Part shown: piece by piece, positions 1 to 8,983 of the stretch
Position numbering within the stretch: the stretch's first letter is position 1
Layout: the number at the start of each line of letters is the position of its first letter
Assembly (NCBI RefSeq): GCF_900182985.1
Contig: NZ_FXUY01000001.1
Location: forward strand, 2,480,001 to 2,544,000
Direction: 5' to 3'
Length of the DNA stretch: 64,000 nt
Origin: Pseudomonas helmanticensis
Lineage (GTDB): Bacteria > Pseudomonadota > Gammaproteobacteria > Pseudomonadales > Pseudomonadaceae
The notes under the pieces: generated by a model
The model's database searches: none
What the model saw: the letters and a program-made list of their open reading frames with translations, nothing else
What the model was told of the DNA's origin: nothing
Made by a program: the position numbers and the translations under genes

Positions 1-278
1 CCTGGCAGTGGACGAACAACCAACTTGTTACCTTTTACAACAGCAGACAGCGGCGTGATGCACGCCAGACCGTTCTTGCCGTTGATGTTCATGCCGTCGG
101 AACCGCAAACACCTTCACGGCAAGAGCGACGATAGGAGAATCCCTCGTCCTGCTCTTTGATCAGGGCCAGTACGTCCAGCACCATCAGATCTTTACCACC
201 GGTATCGATCTGGAATTCCTGCATGAACGGCGCGGCGTCCTGATCAGGGTTGTAACGATAAACGCTGACTTGCAACAT
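1..278 (-). CDS. sdhB: Succinate dehydrogenase iron-sulfur subunit SdhB (N-terminal part)
   Basis: Only the first 92 or so codons are inside the window; the gene continues past position 1. SdhB carries electrons from the flavin of SdhA through three Fe-S centres to the membrane quinone site (complex II, cytoplasmic face of the inner membrane). The visible part has the plant-type [2Fe-2S] cysteine cluster (SCREGVCGSDG followed by a later Cys in NGLAC). The ATG at 276-278 lies 11 bp downstream of the sdhA stop, as expected for the last gene of sdhCDAB. Confidence 0.97.
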   Translation of the reverse strand, partial: MLQVSVYRYNPDQDAAPFMQEFQIDTGGKDLMVLDVLALIKEQDEGFSYRRSCREGVCGSDGMNINGKNGLACITPLSAVVKGNKLVVRPLP

Positions 279-289
279 GGCGGCCACCC

Positions 290-2062
290 TTAATAAGTCC
301 GAATCTTAGGTTCAAAAGTCGGAACAGTCTTCGGCGAGAAGTTCACGGCACGCTTGGTGACGCGCTTGTCACCCGGGAAGTACAGGGTGTGGCACAGCCA
401 GTTTTCGTCGTCACGGTCTTCGAAGTCTTCACGGGCGTGAGCACCGCGCGACTCTTTGCGGACTTCAGCGGCGATGGCGGTAGCTTCAGCCACTTCCAGC
501 AGGTTTTGCAGTTCCAGCGCTTCGATACGGGCAGTGTTGAACGCCTGCGACTTATCGTTGATCTTCACGTTGGCGATGCGGGTACGCAGGTCAGCAAGCT
601 GAGCGATACCTTTCTGCATGTATTCGCCGGTACGGAACACACCGAAGTAGTTCTGCATGCAGTTCTGCAGCTCGCGACGCAGGGTTGCCACGTCTTCACC
701 GTCGGTACGGCTGTTCAGCGCGTTCAGACGCGACAGGGCAGCTTCGATGTCGGCTTCGGTAGCGTCGTCGTATTCGATGCCGTCGGTCAGGGCTTTTTCC
801 AGGTGCAGGCCAGCAGCGCGGCCGAATACCACCAGGTCGAGCAGCGAGTTGCCGCCCAGACGGTTGGCACCGTGAACCGATACGCAAGCCACTTCGCCTA
901 CCGCGAACAGACCAGGAATGATCTGATCGACGCCTTCAGCGTTCTGGGTGATCGCCTGGCCGTGAATGTTGGTGGCAACGCCGCCCATCATATAGTGGCA
1001 AGTCGGAACAACCGGAACCGGCGCAACAACCGGGTCAACGTGAGCGAAAGTCTTCGACAGTTCGCAGATGCCTGGCAGACGGCTGTGCAGTACTTCCTCG
1101 CCCAGGTGGTCGAGCTTGAGCAGTACGTGATCGCCATTCGGACCGCAACCGTTGCCGGCGATGATTTCTTTAACCATCGAGCGAGCAACCACGTCACGAC
1201 CAGCAAGGTCTTTGGCGTTCGGAGCATAGCGCTCCATGAAACGCTCGCCGTGCTTGTTGATCAGGTAACCACCTTCACCACGGCAACCTTCGGTAACCAG
1301 TACACCGGCGCCGGCGATGCCGGTCGGGTGGAACTGCCACATTTCGATGTCTTGTACCGGCACGCCAGCACGCAGAGCCATGCCGACGCCGTCACCGGTG
1401 TTGATCAGGGCGTTGGTGGTGGACGCGTAGATACGACCTGCACCGCCGGTAGCCAATACGGTGGCTTTAGCGCGGATGTAGGTGGTTTCGCCGGTTTCGA
1501 TGCAGATCGCGATCACACCGACGAAGTCGCCTTCCTGGTTTTTCACCAGATCGACAGCGTAGTACTCGTTCAGGAACGTGGTACCGGCTTTCAGGTTGCC
1601 CTGATAAAGGGTGTGCAGCAGCGCGTGACCGGTACGGTCGGAAGCGGCGCACGTACGGGCAGCCTGCCCGCCTTTGCCGTAGTCCTTGGACTGACCACCG
1701 AACGGACGCTGGTAGATACGGCCCTGTTCGGTACGCGAGAACGGCATGCCCATGTGGTCCAGCTCATAAACAGCAGCCGGGCCTTCCTGACACATGTATT
1801 CGATAGCGTCCTGGTCACCGATGTAGTCGGAACCCTTGACGGTATCGTACATGTGCCAGCGCCAGTCATCGTTCGGGTCAGCGGACGCGATTGCGCACGT
1901 GATGCCGCCCTGGGCGGATACAGTGTGCGAACGGGTCGGGAAAACCTTGGTGATCACGGCAGTCTTGTGACCGCCCTGTGCCAGCTGCAGCGCAGCGCGC
2001 ATGCCGGCACCGCCACCACCAATAATGATGGCGTCGAAAGAAATCGTTGGAATGTTAGCCAT
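290..2062 (-). CDS. sdhA: Succinate dehydrogenase flavoprotein subunit SdhA
   Basis: Oxidises succinate to fumarate in the TCA cycle and passes electrons to SdhB. The 590-residue product is full length. It shows the FAD-binding GGGGAG motif at residues 15-20, the histidine that carries covalent FAD in SHTVSAQGG (His46), the substrate-site motif FHPTG, and the C-terminal [10 protein letters not shown] flavin motif. It lies 3 bp after sdhD and 11 bp before sdhB, so it belongs to one leftward sdhCDAB transcript. The very long open frame on the opposite strand is a shadow. Confidence 0.99.
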   Translation of the reverse strand: MANIPTISFDAIIIGGGGAGMRAALQLAQGGHKTAVITKVFPTRSHTVSAQGGITCAIASADPNDDWRWHMYDTVKGSDYIGDQDAIEYMCQEGPAAVYELDHMGMPFSRTEQGRIYQRPFGGQSKDYGKGGQAARTCAASDRTGHALLHTLYQGNLKAGTTFLNEYYAVDLVKNQEGDFVGVIAICIETGETTYIRAKATVLATGGAGRIYASTTNALINTGDGVGMALRAGVPVQDIEMWQFHPTGIAGAGVLVTEGCRGEGGYLINKHGERFMERYAPNAKDLAGRDVVARSMVKEIIAGNGCGPNGDHVLLKLDHLGEEVLHSRLPGICELSKTFAHVDPVVAPVPVVPTCHYMMGGVATNIHGQAITQNAEGVDQIIPGLFAVGEVACVSVHGANRLGGNSLLDLVVFGRAAGLHLEKALTDGIEYDDATEADIEAALSRLNALNSRTDGEDVATLRRELQNCMQNYFGVFRTGEYMQKGIAQLADLRTRIANVKINDKSQAFNTARIEALELQNLLEVAEATAIAAEVRKESRGAHAREDFEDRDDENWLCHTLYFPGDKRVTKRAVNFSPKTVPTFEPKIRTY

Positions 2063-2065
2063 GAA

Positions 2066-2434
2066 TCAGATACCCCAGAGAATCTGCACACCCCAGACGA
2101 AGTAAGCGAACATCGCGACGCCGCATACTGCCTGGAAAAGGAAACGTACTGCAGTCGCGGACTTGCCCAGCGCCATCGGCGTCAGGTAGTCGGTCGCGAT
2201 GGTCCACATGCCGACCCAGGCGTGAGCGCCAAGGGCAACGAGGGCCAGCAGACTGAAGATACGCATCCCGTTGTGAGCGAACAGGCCGTGCCACTGGTCG
2301 TAGCCAATGCCCGGATTCGCTGCAAGGTATCCGATCAGGAAGATGAAATAAGCCGCGAGAACAACCGCAGACACACGTTGCGCCATCCAGTCATAGAGGC
2401 CCGAACGCGAAAGGTTCGTAACGCTGGTTACCAT
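2066..2434 (-). CDS. sdhD: Succinate dehydrogenase membrane anchor SdhD
   Basis: Hydrophobic anchor of complex II that, with SdhC, binds haem b and ubiquinone in the inner membrane. The 122-residue protein starts MVTSVTNLS and has three predicted membrane helices. I chose the ATG at 2432-2434, which overlaps the end of sdhC by 7 bp; a TTG two codons upstream is possible but less likely. The overlap suggests translational coupling with sdhC. Confidence 0.96.
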   Translation of the reverse strand: MVTSVTNLSRSGLYDWMAQRVSAVVLAAYFIFLIGYLAANPGIGYDQWHGLFAHNGMRIFSLLALVALGAHAWVGMWTIATDYLTPMALGKSATAVRFLFQAVCGVAMFAYFVWGVQILWGI

Positions 2435-2802
2435 ATCCAAACTCCTGCCAGAACGATCAGCACCACGGAAATGGCGATGATGATTTTCGAGCCCAGGCGG
2501 CCGCCTTCCAGCGTCTCACCGATGCCCATGTCCATGATCAAGTGGCGCACACCGGCTACCAAGTGATACAGCAGAGCGGACAGGAGGCCCCATGCTACGA
2601 ACTTGGCCAGCGGGCTGGTCAAGCATGCCTTCACTTCGGCAAAACCTTCCTCGGAACCCAGGGATTTGCCCAATGCATAAAGCATGAAGCCAAGGCCCAG
2701 GAAGAGGATGATGCCGGAAACACGGTGAAGAAACGACGTAACGCCGGTGATGGGGAGTTTGATGGTCCTTAGGTCTAGGTTTACAGGTCGTTGGCTTTTC
2801 AC
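2428..2802 (-). CDS. sdhC: Succinate dehydrogenase cytochrome b556 subunit SdhC
   Basis: First gene of the sdh operon; membrane anchor that binds haem b and ubiquinone together with SdhD. The 124-residue product begins with SQRPVNLDLRTIKLP, the usual start region of the family, has three hydrophobic helices, and contains the candidate haem-ligand histidines in LLYHLVAGVRHLIMDMG (His80 and His87). The start is taken as GTG at 2800-2802 because the conserved protein begins there; an in-frame TTG 11 codons upstream would give 135 residues and cannot be excluded. Confidence 0.93.
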   Translation of the reverse strand: MKSQRPVNLDLRTIKLPITGVTSFLHRVSGIILFLGLGFMLYALGKSLGSEEGFAEVKACLTSPLAKFVAWGLLSALLYHLVAGVRHLIMDMGIGETLEGGRLGSKIIIAISVVLIVLAGVWIW

Positions 2803-2936
2803 GGCTTTTTTTTCACACTGAAGAGCCCCTAACAATCAGGGCAAAGTTGTTGGGGAGTGCACTGGTCAGGTAACCACCACCCAGGGATGCGACCCCCAAT
2901 AAAGCAGGCCCAAAAGCCCTTGGCGGTCGGTGGCCG

Positions 2937-2965
2937 AGTATAGACAGTTAGGCTACTAATGACAA
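2937..2965 (-). promoter_or_regulatory. Sigma-70 promoter of the sdhCDAB operon
   Basis: Read on the minus strand there is a -35 box TTGTCA (2960-2965), a 17-bp spacer and a -10 box TATACT (2937-2942). Transcription would start near 2930, leaving a leader of about 128 nt before sdhC. This and the gltA promoter account for the 362-bp divergent gap. Assignment is by consensus match only. Confidence 0.65.
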
Positions 2966-3079
2966 CGCAATCACCTACCCCCAATAGCTGATTGCACAAG
3001 TTGCATAAAAGGCGTAAATGGCAGTCAATTTCGAGGAAAAAGTGCGCTTAAAGCCTTCTGGAGCAAGACTTTAGGCAAA

Positions 3080-3107
3080 TTGACATTCGAATTTATCTCA
3101 CTATAGT
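3080..3107 (+). promoter_or_regulatory. Sigma-70 promoter of gltA
   Basis: A perfect -35 box TTGACA (3080-3085) is followed after 16 bp by TATAGT (3102-3107), about 57 bp upstream of the gltA ATG. The ribosome binding site AGGAGG at 3155-3160 is ideal. The combination predicts strong expression. Confidence 0.75.
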
Positions 3108-3164
3108 GGTGCGGGCCCTGCGTGGGGGGTCTGTCTGATGGTTCAAGCATAAATAGGAGGCCAC

Positions 3165-4454
3165 ATGGCTGACAAAAAAGCGCAGTTGATCATCGAGGGC
3201 GCAGCCCCCGTCGAGCTGCCCATTTTAACCGGCACCGTTGGTCCCGATGTAATCGATGTTCGGGGCCTGACGGCCACGGGCCGCTTCACTTTCGACCCTG
3301 GTTTCATGTCGACCGCTTCGTGCGAATCGAAGATCACCTATATCGACGGCGACAACGGCATTCTGCTGCACCGCGGCTACCCGATCGAACAGCTGGCTGA
3401 AAAATCGGACTACCTGGAAACCTGCTACCTGCTGCTCAACGGCGAACTGCCGACCGCAGAACAGAAGGCCCAGTTCGTCAGCACCGTGAAAAACCACACC
3501 ATGGTTCACGAGCAGCTGAAAACCTTCTTCAACGGCTTCCGTCGCGACGCCCACCCAATGGCCGTCATGTGCGGTGTAGTCGGCGCCCTCTCGGCCTTCT
3601 ACCACGACTCCCTCGACATCAATAACCCGCAGCATCGCGAAATCTCCGCGATCCGTCTGGTTGCCAAGATGCCGACCCTGGCAGCGATGGTTTACAAGTA
3701 CTCCATGGGCCAACCCATGATGTACCCGCGCAACGACCTGACGTACGCGGAAAACTTCCTGCACATGATGTTCAACACCCCGTGCGAGATCAAACCGATC
3801 AGCCCGGTACTCGCCAAGGCCATGGACCGGATCTTCATCCTCCACGCCGACCACGAGCAGAACGCTTCGACCTCCACCGTGCGCCTGGCCGGCTCTTCGG
3901 GTGCCAACCCGTTCGCCTGTATCGCCGCCGGTATCGCCGCACTGTGGGGCCCTGCCCACGGCGGCGCGAACGAAGCCGTGTTGACCATGCTTGACGAGAT
4001 TGGCGATGTGTCGAACATCGACAAGTTCATCGCCAAGGCCAAGGACAAGAACGATCCGTTCAAACTGATGGGCTTCGGTCACCGCGTTTACAAGAACCGC
4101 GATCCTCGCGCGACTGTAATGAAGCAGACCTGCGACGAAGTACTGAAGGAACTGGGCATCAACAACGATCCGCAACTCGAACTGGCCATGCGCCTGGAAG
4201 AGATCGCGCTGACCGACCCGTACTTCATCGAGCGCTCGCTGTACCCGAACGTCGACTTCTACTCGGGGATCATCCTCAAGGCGATCGGCATTCCAACCAG
4301 CATGTTCACCGTGATTTTCGCGCTGGCACGTACTGTTGGCTGGATTTCGCACTGGAAAGAGATGCTCTCCAGCCCGTACAAGATTGGCCGTCCGCGCCAG
4401 CTGTACACCGGCTACGAGTCGCGTGATATTTCCAAGCTGGAAGACCGTAAATAA
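3165..4454 (+). CDS. gltA: Citrate synthase GltA (type II, hexameric family)
   Basis: Condenses oxaloacetate and acetyl-CoA to citrate, the entry step of the TCA cycle. The 429-residue product has the normal length of the Gram-negative NADH-sensitive type. It contains the conserved [10 protein letters not shown] segment and the active-site [14 protein letters not shown] motif with its catalytic histidine. It starts at ATG 3165 after a consensus AGGAGG site and is transcribed away from sdhC. A factor-independent terminator follows 37 bp after the stop. Confidence 0.99.
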   Translation: MADKKAQLIIEGAAPVELPILTGTVGPDVIDVRGLTATGRFTFDPGFMSTASCESKITYIDGDNGILLHRGYPIEQLAEKSDYLETCYLLLNGELPTAEQKAQFVSTVKNHTMVHEQLKTFFNGFRRDAHPMAVMCGVVGALSAFYHDSLDINNPQHREISAIRLVAKMPTLAAMVYKYSMGQPMMYPRNDLTYAENFLHMMFNTPCEIKPISPVLAKAMDRIFILHADHEQNASTSTVRLAGSSGANPFACIAAGIAALWGPAHGGANEAVLTMLDEIGDVSNIDKFIAKAKDKNDPFKLMGFGHRVYKNRDPRATVMKQTCDEVLKELGINNDPQLELAMRLEEIALTDPYFIERSLYPNVDFYSGIILKAIGIPTSMFTVIFALARTVGWISHWKEMLSSPYKIGRPRQLYTGYESRDISKLEDRK

Positions 4455-4490
4455 GATCTGTCTTGCGATAGGTTTTTAAGTTGTATCGGG

Positions 4491-4525
4491 AACGGCCTCT
4501 ATTTATATAGGGGCCGTTTTTGTTT
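4491..4525 (+). terminator. Rho-independent terminator of gltA
   Basis: AACGGCCTCTAT pairs with ATAGGGGCCGTT (one G-U pair) across a short AT-rich loop and is followed by TTTTTGTTT. It sits directly downstream of the gltA stop codon. Confidence 0.88.
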
Positions 4526-4544
4526 GTGCCGTGGCGGTTTTATT

Positions 4545-5480
4545 GGATTAGGGGCATATCCGATGCTGCGGGAGCCGCCGCTGGCGGTTTCGCCCTTACA
4601 GCAACTCACTTTTCCAAACGCCGAAAAGTAAGCAAAAGGCTTGGCCCCGGCGTACGGCACTTCGCTGAGGCTCAGTGTTCCCTCGCTACGGCGTCCATCC
4701 GGGGGCATCGCCTACGGTTTGCTTCGCTGCACCTCCTCTCGATGTATGCGGCTGCGCCGCACGGCGCTGCGCGCCTACCCCCGGATGAACACCTACGCTC
4801 GGCCTGCCGATGGGGCAAAAGATCAAAGGCCGAAGCCAAAGCCAGATCAAGATCACAAACCAGATCAAGAGCCCCTCACCCTAGCCCTCTCCCGGAGGGA
4901 GAGGGAACTGACCAAGGTGATTGCGAGAGCTACGCCGACGTGCGATACCGCGGTGAACTCATGCCTTGAAACACCCACAGATCGGCCCCCTCTCCCTCCC
5001 GGGGGGAGAGGGAACTGACCGAGGTGATTGCGAGAGCTACGCCGACGTGCGATACCGCGGTGAACTCAGGTCTTGAAACACCCACAGATCGGCCCCCTCT
5101 CCCTCCGGGAGAGGGCTGGGGTGAGGGGCGAATCCACAACCAATCCAAAGCCGAGCGCGCTGTTGCTCCTCACCACTCAACAGGATGAGCGTTAGCTCGG
5201 CTGCAGCTCTTGATCTGTAAGGCGACGTCGGAAGGCTGAGCGGAGGGATTGATCCGGGGGGTGGGAGCATAGCGACCGTTTGGCGCAGCCAAACACAGCG
5301 AGAGGAGGTGCAGCGAAGCAAACCGTAGGCGCTGCGCCCGGATCGATCCCGCAGCGAAGGAACCCCGAGCTCCAGCGAGCGGGCCGCACGTAGGAGCAAG
5401 CGTTTTTTGCTTACTTTTTTTGGCGTTTGAAAAAAAGTGAGTCGCCGTAAGGGCGAAACCCTAAGCCGCCGTTACCGCAG
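4545..5480. repeat. Composite intergenic inverted repeat element
   Basis: A gene-free stretch of about 0.9 kb. The left arm (about 4573-4850) and the reverse complement of the right arm (about 5165-5480) are clearly homologous. Both hold GGTTTCGCCCTTAC, then AGTAAGCAAAA, then TACGGTTTGCTTCGCTGC, then CACCTCCTCTCG, in the same order. The arms are imperfect, with small indels and diverged centres. Short open frames here match one another between arms and have no recognisable protein signature, so I treat them as spurious. The 107-bp tandem repeat lies between the arms. Confidence 0.75.
4891..5114. repeat. Tandem repeat, about 107-bp unit, two copies plus partial ends
   Basis: The segment starting GAGGGAACTGACC at 4901 recurs at 5008 with near identity over the whole 107 bp, including GATTGCGAGAGCTACGCCG. 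A further partial unit begins near 5111. Each unit contains a CCCTCTCCCTCC/GGAGGGAGAGGG hairpin. Confidence 0.85.
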
Positions 5481-5536
5481 CAACGGATATGTACAAAATC
5501 CACACAAAAAGCACAGCCTGCCCGATAACCGCCCAC

Positions 5537-5568
5537 AAAAAATGCCCCGATCTCTCAACCGGGGCATT
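5537..5568 (-). terminator. Rho-independent terminator of the yjcH-actP operon
   Basis: AATGCCCCG (5541-5549) pairs with CGGGGCATT (5560-5568). On the minus strand the stem is followed by a run of T. It lies about 30 bp after the actP stop. Confidence 0.85.
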
Positions 5569-5597
5569 CAGCACAACATTACCAAACCATCAAACCA

Positions 5598-7256
5598 TCA
5601 ATGCGAAACCGCCCCGCTCGCCCCCAACCCAGTCTGCGAACGCACAAACTGCGGGAAGAACAGCGCACGTTCTTTGTCCGCAGCCGCCGACTTGTCAGTA
5701 ATCGAGAAGAACCAGATCCCGACAAAGGCAATGATCATCGAAAACAACGCCGGATACTCATAAGGGAAGATCGCCTTCTCGTGATGCAGAATCTGCACCC
5801 AAATGGTCGGCCCGAGAATCATCAAACCCACCGCACTGATCAACCCCAACCACCCACCAATCATCGCACCACGAGTCGTCAGCTTCTTCCAGTACATCGA
5901 AAGCAACAGCACCGGGAAGTTGCAGCTCGCCGCAATCGAGAACGCCAGACCCACCATGAACGCAATGTTCTGGCTTTCGAACAAAATACCCAGGCCAATC
6001 GCCAGGATCCCCAGTGCGATGGTGGTGATCTTCGAAACGCGAATCTCATCCTTGTCGTTAGCCTTGCCCTTCTTGATCACGCTGGCATACAGGTCGTGAG
6101 ACACCGCCGAAGCACCGGCCAGCGTCAAACCTGCCACTACCGCCAGAATGGTCGCAAACGCTACCGCCGAGATGAAGCCGAGGAAGATACTGCCGCCCAC
6201 CGCGTCAGCCAGGTGCACCGCCGCCATGTTGTTGCCGCCGAGCAGAGCGCCCGCTGCATCTTTGAAGGCCGGGTTGGTGCTGACCAGCAGGATCGCGCCG
6301 AAGCCGATGATGAAGGTCAGGATGTAGAAGTAACCAATGAAGCCGGTCGCGTACAGCACGCTCTTACGCGCTTCTTTTGCGTCGCTCACAGTGAAGAAGC
6401 GCATCAGGATGTGTGGCAGGCCAGCGGTACCGAACATCAGTGCCAGGCCCAGCGAGAACGCCGAAATCGGATCTTTCACCAGACCGCCCGGGCTCATGAT
6501 CGCTTCACCTTTCGGGTGAACCTTGATCGCCTCGGAGAACAGCATGTTGAAGTCGAAGTTGACGTGCTTCATCACCATCAGCGCCATGAACGAGGCACCG
6601 GACAGCAACAACACGGCTTTGATGATCTGCACCCAGGTGGTCGCGAGCATGCCGCCGAACAGCACGTACATGCACATCAGGATACCGACCAGAATCACCG
6701 CCACGTAGTAGTCGAGACCGAACAGCAGCTGGATCAGCTTGCCGGCACCGACCATTTGCGCGATCAGGTAGAACGCCACTACCACCAGCGAGCCGCAGGC
6801 GGACAGAGTGCGTATCTGGGTTTGCCCGAGGCGGTAGGACGCCACGTCGGCAAAAGTGTACTTACCCAGGTTACGCAGACGCTCGGCGATCAGGAACAGA
6901 ATGATCGGCCAGCCCACCAGGAAGCCGATCGAGTAGATCAGACCATCGTAGCCGGAGGTGAACACCAGCGCGGAAATCCCCAGGAAGGACGCCGCCGACA
7001 TGTAGTCACCGGCAATCGCCAGACCGTTCTGGAAACCGGTGATCTTGCCGCCCGCCGCATAGTAGTCGGCAGCCGACTTGTTACGTTTGGATGCCCAGTA
7101 CGTGATGCACAGGGTGGCGCCAACGAACACTACGAACATGGCGATCGCGGCGACGTTGAGCGGTTGTTTGTGGACTTCGCCGGTCAGGGCGTCAGCGGCC
7201 CAGACGGCTGGCGCGAACGCCGAGATGCTCAGAAGAGCCAGTAGACGCCGGATCAT
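5598..7256 (-). CDS. actP: Cation/acetate symporter ActP
   Basis: Sodium:solute symporter family permease for acetate and other short carboxylates. The 552-residue protein begins with a cleavable-looking signal peptide (MIRRLLALL... AVWA), then has about 13 membrane segments, with family motifs such as [17 protein letters not shown] and [12 protein letters not shown]. The ATG at 7254-7256 overlaps the yjcH stop by 4 bp (ATGA), so the two are coupled; the longer open frame upstream of this ATG is not coding. Acetate permease next to yjcH and betX matches the Pseudomonas aeruginosa PA3234-PA3236 order. Confidence 0.96.
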   Translation of the reverse strand: MIRRLLALLSISAFAPAVWAADALTGEVHKQPLNVAAIAMFVVFVGATLCITYWASKRNKSAADYYAAGGKITGFQNGLAIAGDYMSAASFLGISALVFTSGYDGLIYSIGFLVGWPIILFLIAERLRNLGKYTFADVASYRLGQTQIRTLSACGSLVVVAFYLIAQMVGAGKLIQLLFGLDYYVAVILVGILMCMYVLFGGMLATTWVQIIKAVLLLSGASFMALMVMKHVNFDFNMLFSEAIKVHPKGEAIMSPGGLVKDPISAFSLGLALMFGTAGLPHILMRFFTVSDAKEARKSVLYATGFIGYFYILTFIIGFGAILLVSTNPAFKDAAGALLGGNNMAAVHLADAVGGSIFLGFISAVAFATILAVVAGLTLAGASAVSHDLYASVIKKGKANDKDEIRVSKITTIALGILAIGLGILFESQNIAFMVGLAFSIAASCNFPVLLLSMYWKKLTTRGAMIGGWLGLISAVGLMILGPTIWVQILHHEKAIFPYEYPALFSMIIAFVGIWFFSITDKSAAADKERALFFPQFVRSQTGLGASGAVSH

Positions 7257-7564
7257 TGCTGAGCCTCCTTGAGAATCGCATTGTTCAGGTCGTCGAACTC
7301 GCCATTGGCGCGGCGCACGTAGATAGCGGTCAGGATGAAGGCCGAGACAATCAGCCCGACACCGATCGGGATGCCCCATGTGATGGATGATTCAGGACTG
7401 ATCTTCGCCCCGAGCACTTGCGGCCCATAAGCGATCAGCAGGATGAATGCCGAGTAAAGCCCTAGCATGATCGCCGAGAGTATCCAGGCGAATCGTTCCC
7501 TTTTCTGAACCAGCTCCTTGAAGCGCGGGCTGTTTTGAATCGAGAGGTAAATGCTGTCGTTCAT
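7253..7564 (-). CDS. yjcH: DUF485 membrane protein YjcH, ActP partner
   Basis: Small inner-membrane protein of 103 residues with two hydrophobic helices and an N-terminal cytoplasmic segment ([16 protein letters not shown]) typical of DUF485. It is nearly always encoded just upstream of actP and presumed to be an accessory subunit; its biochemical role is not settled. It overlaps actP by 4 bp. Confidence 0.93.
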   Translation of the reverse strand: MNDSIYLSIQNSPRFKELVQKRERFAWILSAIMLGLYSAFILLIAYGPQVLGAKISPESSITWGIPIGVGLIVSAFILTAIYVRRANGEFDDLNNAILKEAQQ

Positions 7565-7695
7565 TGTTTTTATCCTCGCAGCACAGATTATTGTTGGAAC
7601 GTATCCACTCTATGCGGCTTCGGAACAGGTTCCAGACGACCTTAGTATTAGAACGACATGACGTTTTCGCCAATTTTCAGCAGGAATAAATAAAT

Positions 7696-7785
7696 GCAGG
7701 AGGGAGCCTGCTCGCGATGGCGTCGTATCAGTCAACATTTTCGTCAACTGACAGAACGCTATCGCGAGCAGGCTCACTCCTACAG
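7696..7785. repeat. REPIN (GAGCAGGCTC class)
   Basis: Two inverted REP sequences, GGAGGGAGCCTGCTCGCGAT and ATCGCGAGCAGGCTCACTCC, separated by about 40 bp. It lies between yjcH and betX, a 240-bp gap that holds nothing else I can identify. Confidence 0.9.
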
Positions 7786-7804
7786 GGGGATTGCGGTGTT
7801 GTGG

Positions 7805-8656
7805 TTATTTGGTCCAGTCAGCCACGCGATCCGGGTGTTTGGCTACCCAGTCTTTCGCGGCGGCTTCAGGTTTTGCACCGTCCTGAATCGCCAGCATGAC
7901 TTCGCCGATTTCGTCTTTCGATGCCCACTGGAAGTTCTTCAGGAACTTGGCCACTTCCGGTGCCTTGGCGTCGAGCTCTTTGCTGCCGATGCTGTTCACG
8001 GTTTCAGCCGCGCCGTACACGCCTTTCGGGTCGTCGAGGAAGCGCAGTTTCCACTTGGCGAACATCCAGTGCGGCACCCAACCGGTGACGGCAATGGATT
8101 CGTTTTTCTTCTCGGCACGGGTCAGCTCGGCGATCATGCCGGCGCCGGAACTGGCCTTGAGATTGTATTTATCGAGGCCGTAATCCTTGATCGCCTGATC
8201 GGTTTTGAGCATCACGCCTGAACCGGCATCGATGCCGACAATGCGATTTTTGAAGGTGTCATCGGTTTTCAGGTCTTCGATCGACTTGGCTTTGACGTAC
8301 TCCGGCACGATCAGGCCGATTTTTGCGTCCTTGAAGTTCGGGCCGTAATCGACGACCAGATCCTTGTTCTTCGCCCAGTACTCGCCATGGGTGACTGGCA
8401 GCCAGGCCGAGAGCATGGCGTCGAGTTTACCGGTGGCAACACCTTGCCACATGATCCCGGTGGCGACGGCTTGCAGCTTCACGTCATAGCCGAGTTTCTG
8501 CTTGATCACTTCGGCCGCTACGTGGGTGGTCGCAACGCTGTCGGACCAGCCGTCAACGTAACCGATGTTCAGGGTCTTGGTTTCCGCGCTGGCCAGTGTT
8601 GCGCCCATCGCAAGCGCCAGTGCGGCACCTGCGCCTAAAAGTCGTCGCATCTTCAT
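7805..8656 (-). CDS. betX: Glycine betaine/choline-type ABC substrate-binding protein (BetX-like)
   Basis: Periplasmic binding protein of the OpuAC family, 283 residues, with a signal peptide ending ATLASA. Aromatic residues expected for a quaternary-ammonium cage are present in DGWSDS, GIMWQG, SAWLP and GWVPHWMF. No permease or ATPase gene is adjacent, so it must dock to a transporter encoded elsewhere. The position beside yjcH-actP matches betX (PA3236) of P. aeruginosa, which I use for the name. The start is the ATG at 8654-8656 preceded by GGGGAAG; the 22 upstream in-frame codons look non-coding. Confidence 0.88.
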   Translation of the reverse strand: MKMRRLLGAGAALALAMGATLASAETKTLNIGYVDGWSDSVATTHVAAEVIKQKLGYDVKLQAVATGIMWQGVATGKLDAMLSAWLPVTHGEYWAKNKDLVVDYGPNFKDAKIGLIVPEYVKAKSIEDLKTDDTFKNRIVGIDAGSGVMLKTDQAIKDYGLDKYNLKASSGAGMIAELTRAEKKNESIAVTGWVPHWMFAKWKLRFLDDPKGVYGAAETVNSIGSKELDAKAPEVAKFLKNFQWASKDEIGEVMLAIQDGAKPEAAAKDWVAKHPDRVADWTK

Positions 8657-8677
8657 CGTTACTTCCCCGAAATGCTG

Positions 8678-8697
8678 CGCCCGACGGATGACGGGCG
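8678..8697 (-). other. Hairpin in the betX leader
   Basis: CGCCCG (8678-8683) and CGGGCG (8692-8697) form a perfect 6-bp GC stem with an 8-nt loop, 22 nt upstream of the betX start. It could affect translation or mRNA stability; no known riboswitch is recognised. The remaining 327-bp gap up to the next gene shows nothing else clear. Confidence 0.35.
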
Positions 8698-8983
8698 GCG
8701 TCAACGTATTGTTATGGTGCACAGCGCCCCCATCACGCCTGACCGCAAACTCGCTGGACCATCAGTGGAGTGCTGACGCTTTGATCATCAACCTCACGCC
8801 GCACGCGACCTGCTCTGTCAGCGACCTCAAGACAACGAGAAACGACATCAGAAGGCCATTAATCGCCTCTGAATAATTGACGCCAGACAATCCGCCCGAA
8901 CTTTGCATGTGCAAATGATGCGAGCCACCAACCCCGGATAAATGCAGGTAACATGCGTCGCTTTGCAGCCACTCGGCCTGACC

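Noticed and set aside
389..2566. 725-codon open frame on the plus strand over sdhA-sdhD-sdhC
   Set aside because: It is antisense to three well-supported sdh genes and has no recognisable domains; high GC content leaves such frames open by chance.
4891..5114. Possible CRISPR array
   Set aside because: The unit is 107 bp with no unique spacers and no cas genes; it is a plain tandem repeat.
4520..5399. Several 60-150 codon open frames in the gltA-actP gap
   Set aside because: They lie in inverted and tandem repeats, translate to low-complexity sequence and match each other only because of the repeat.
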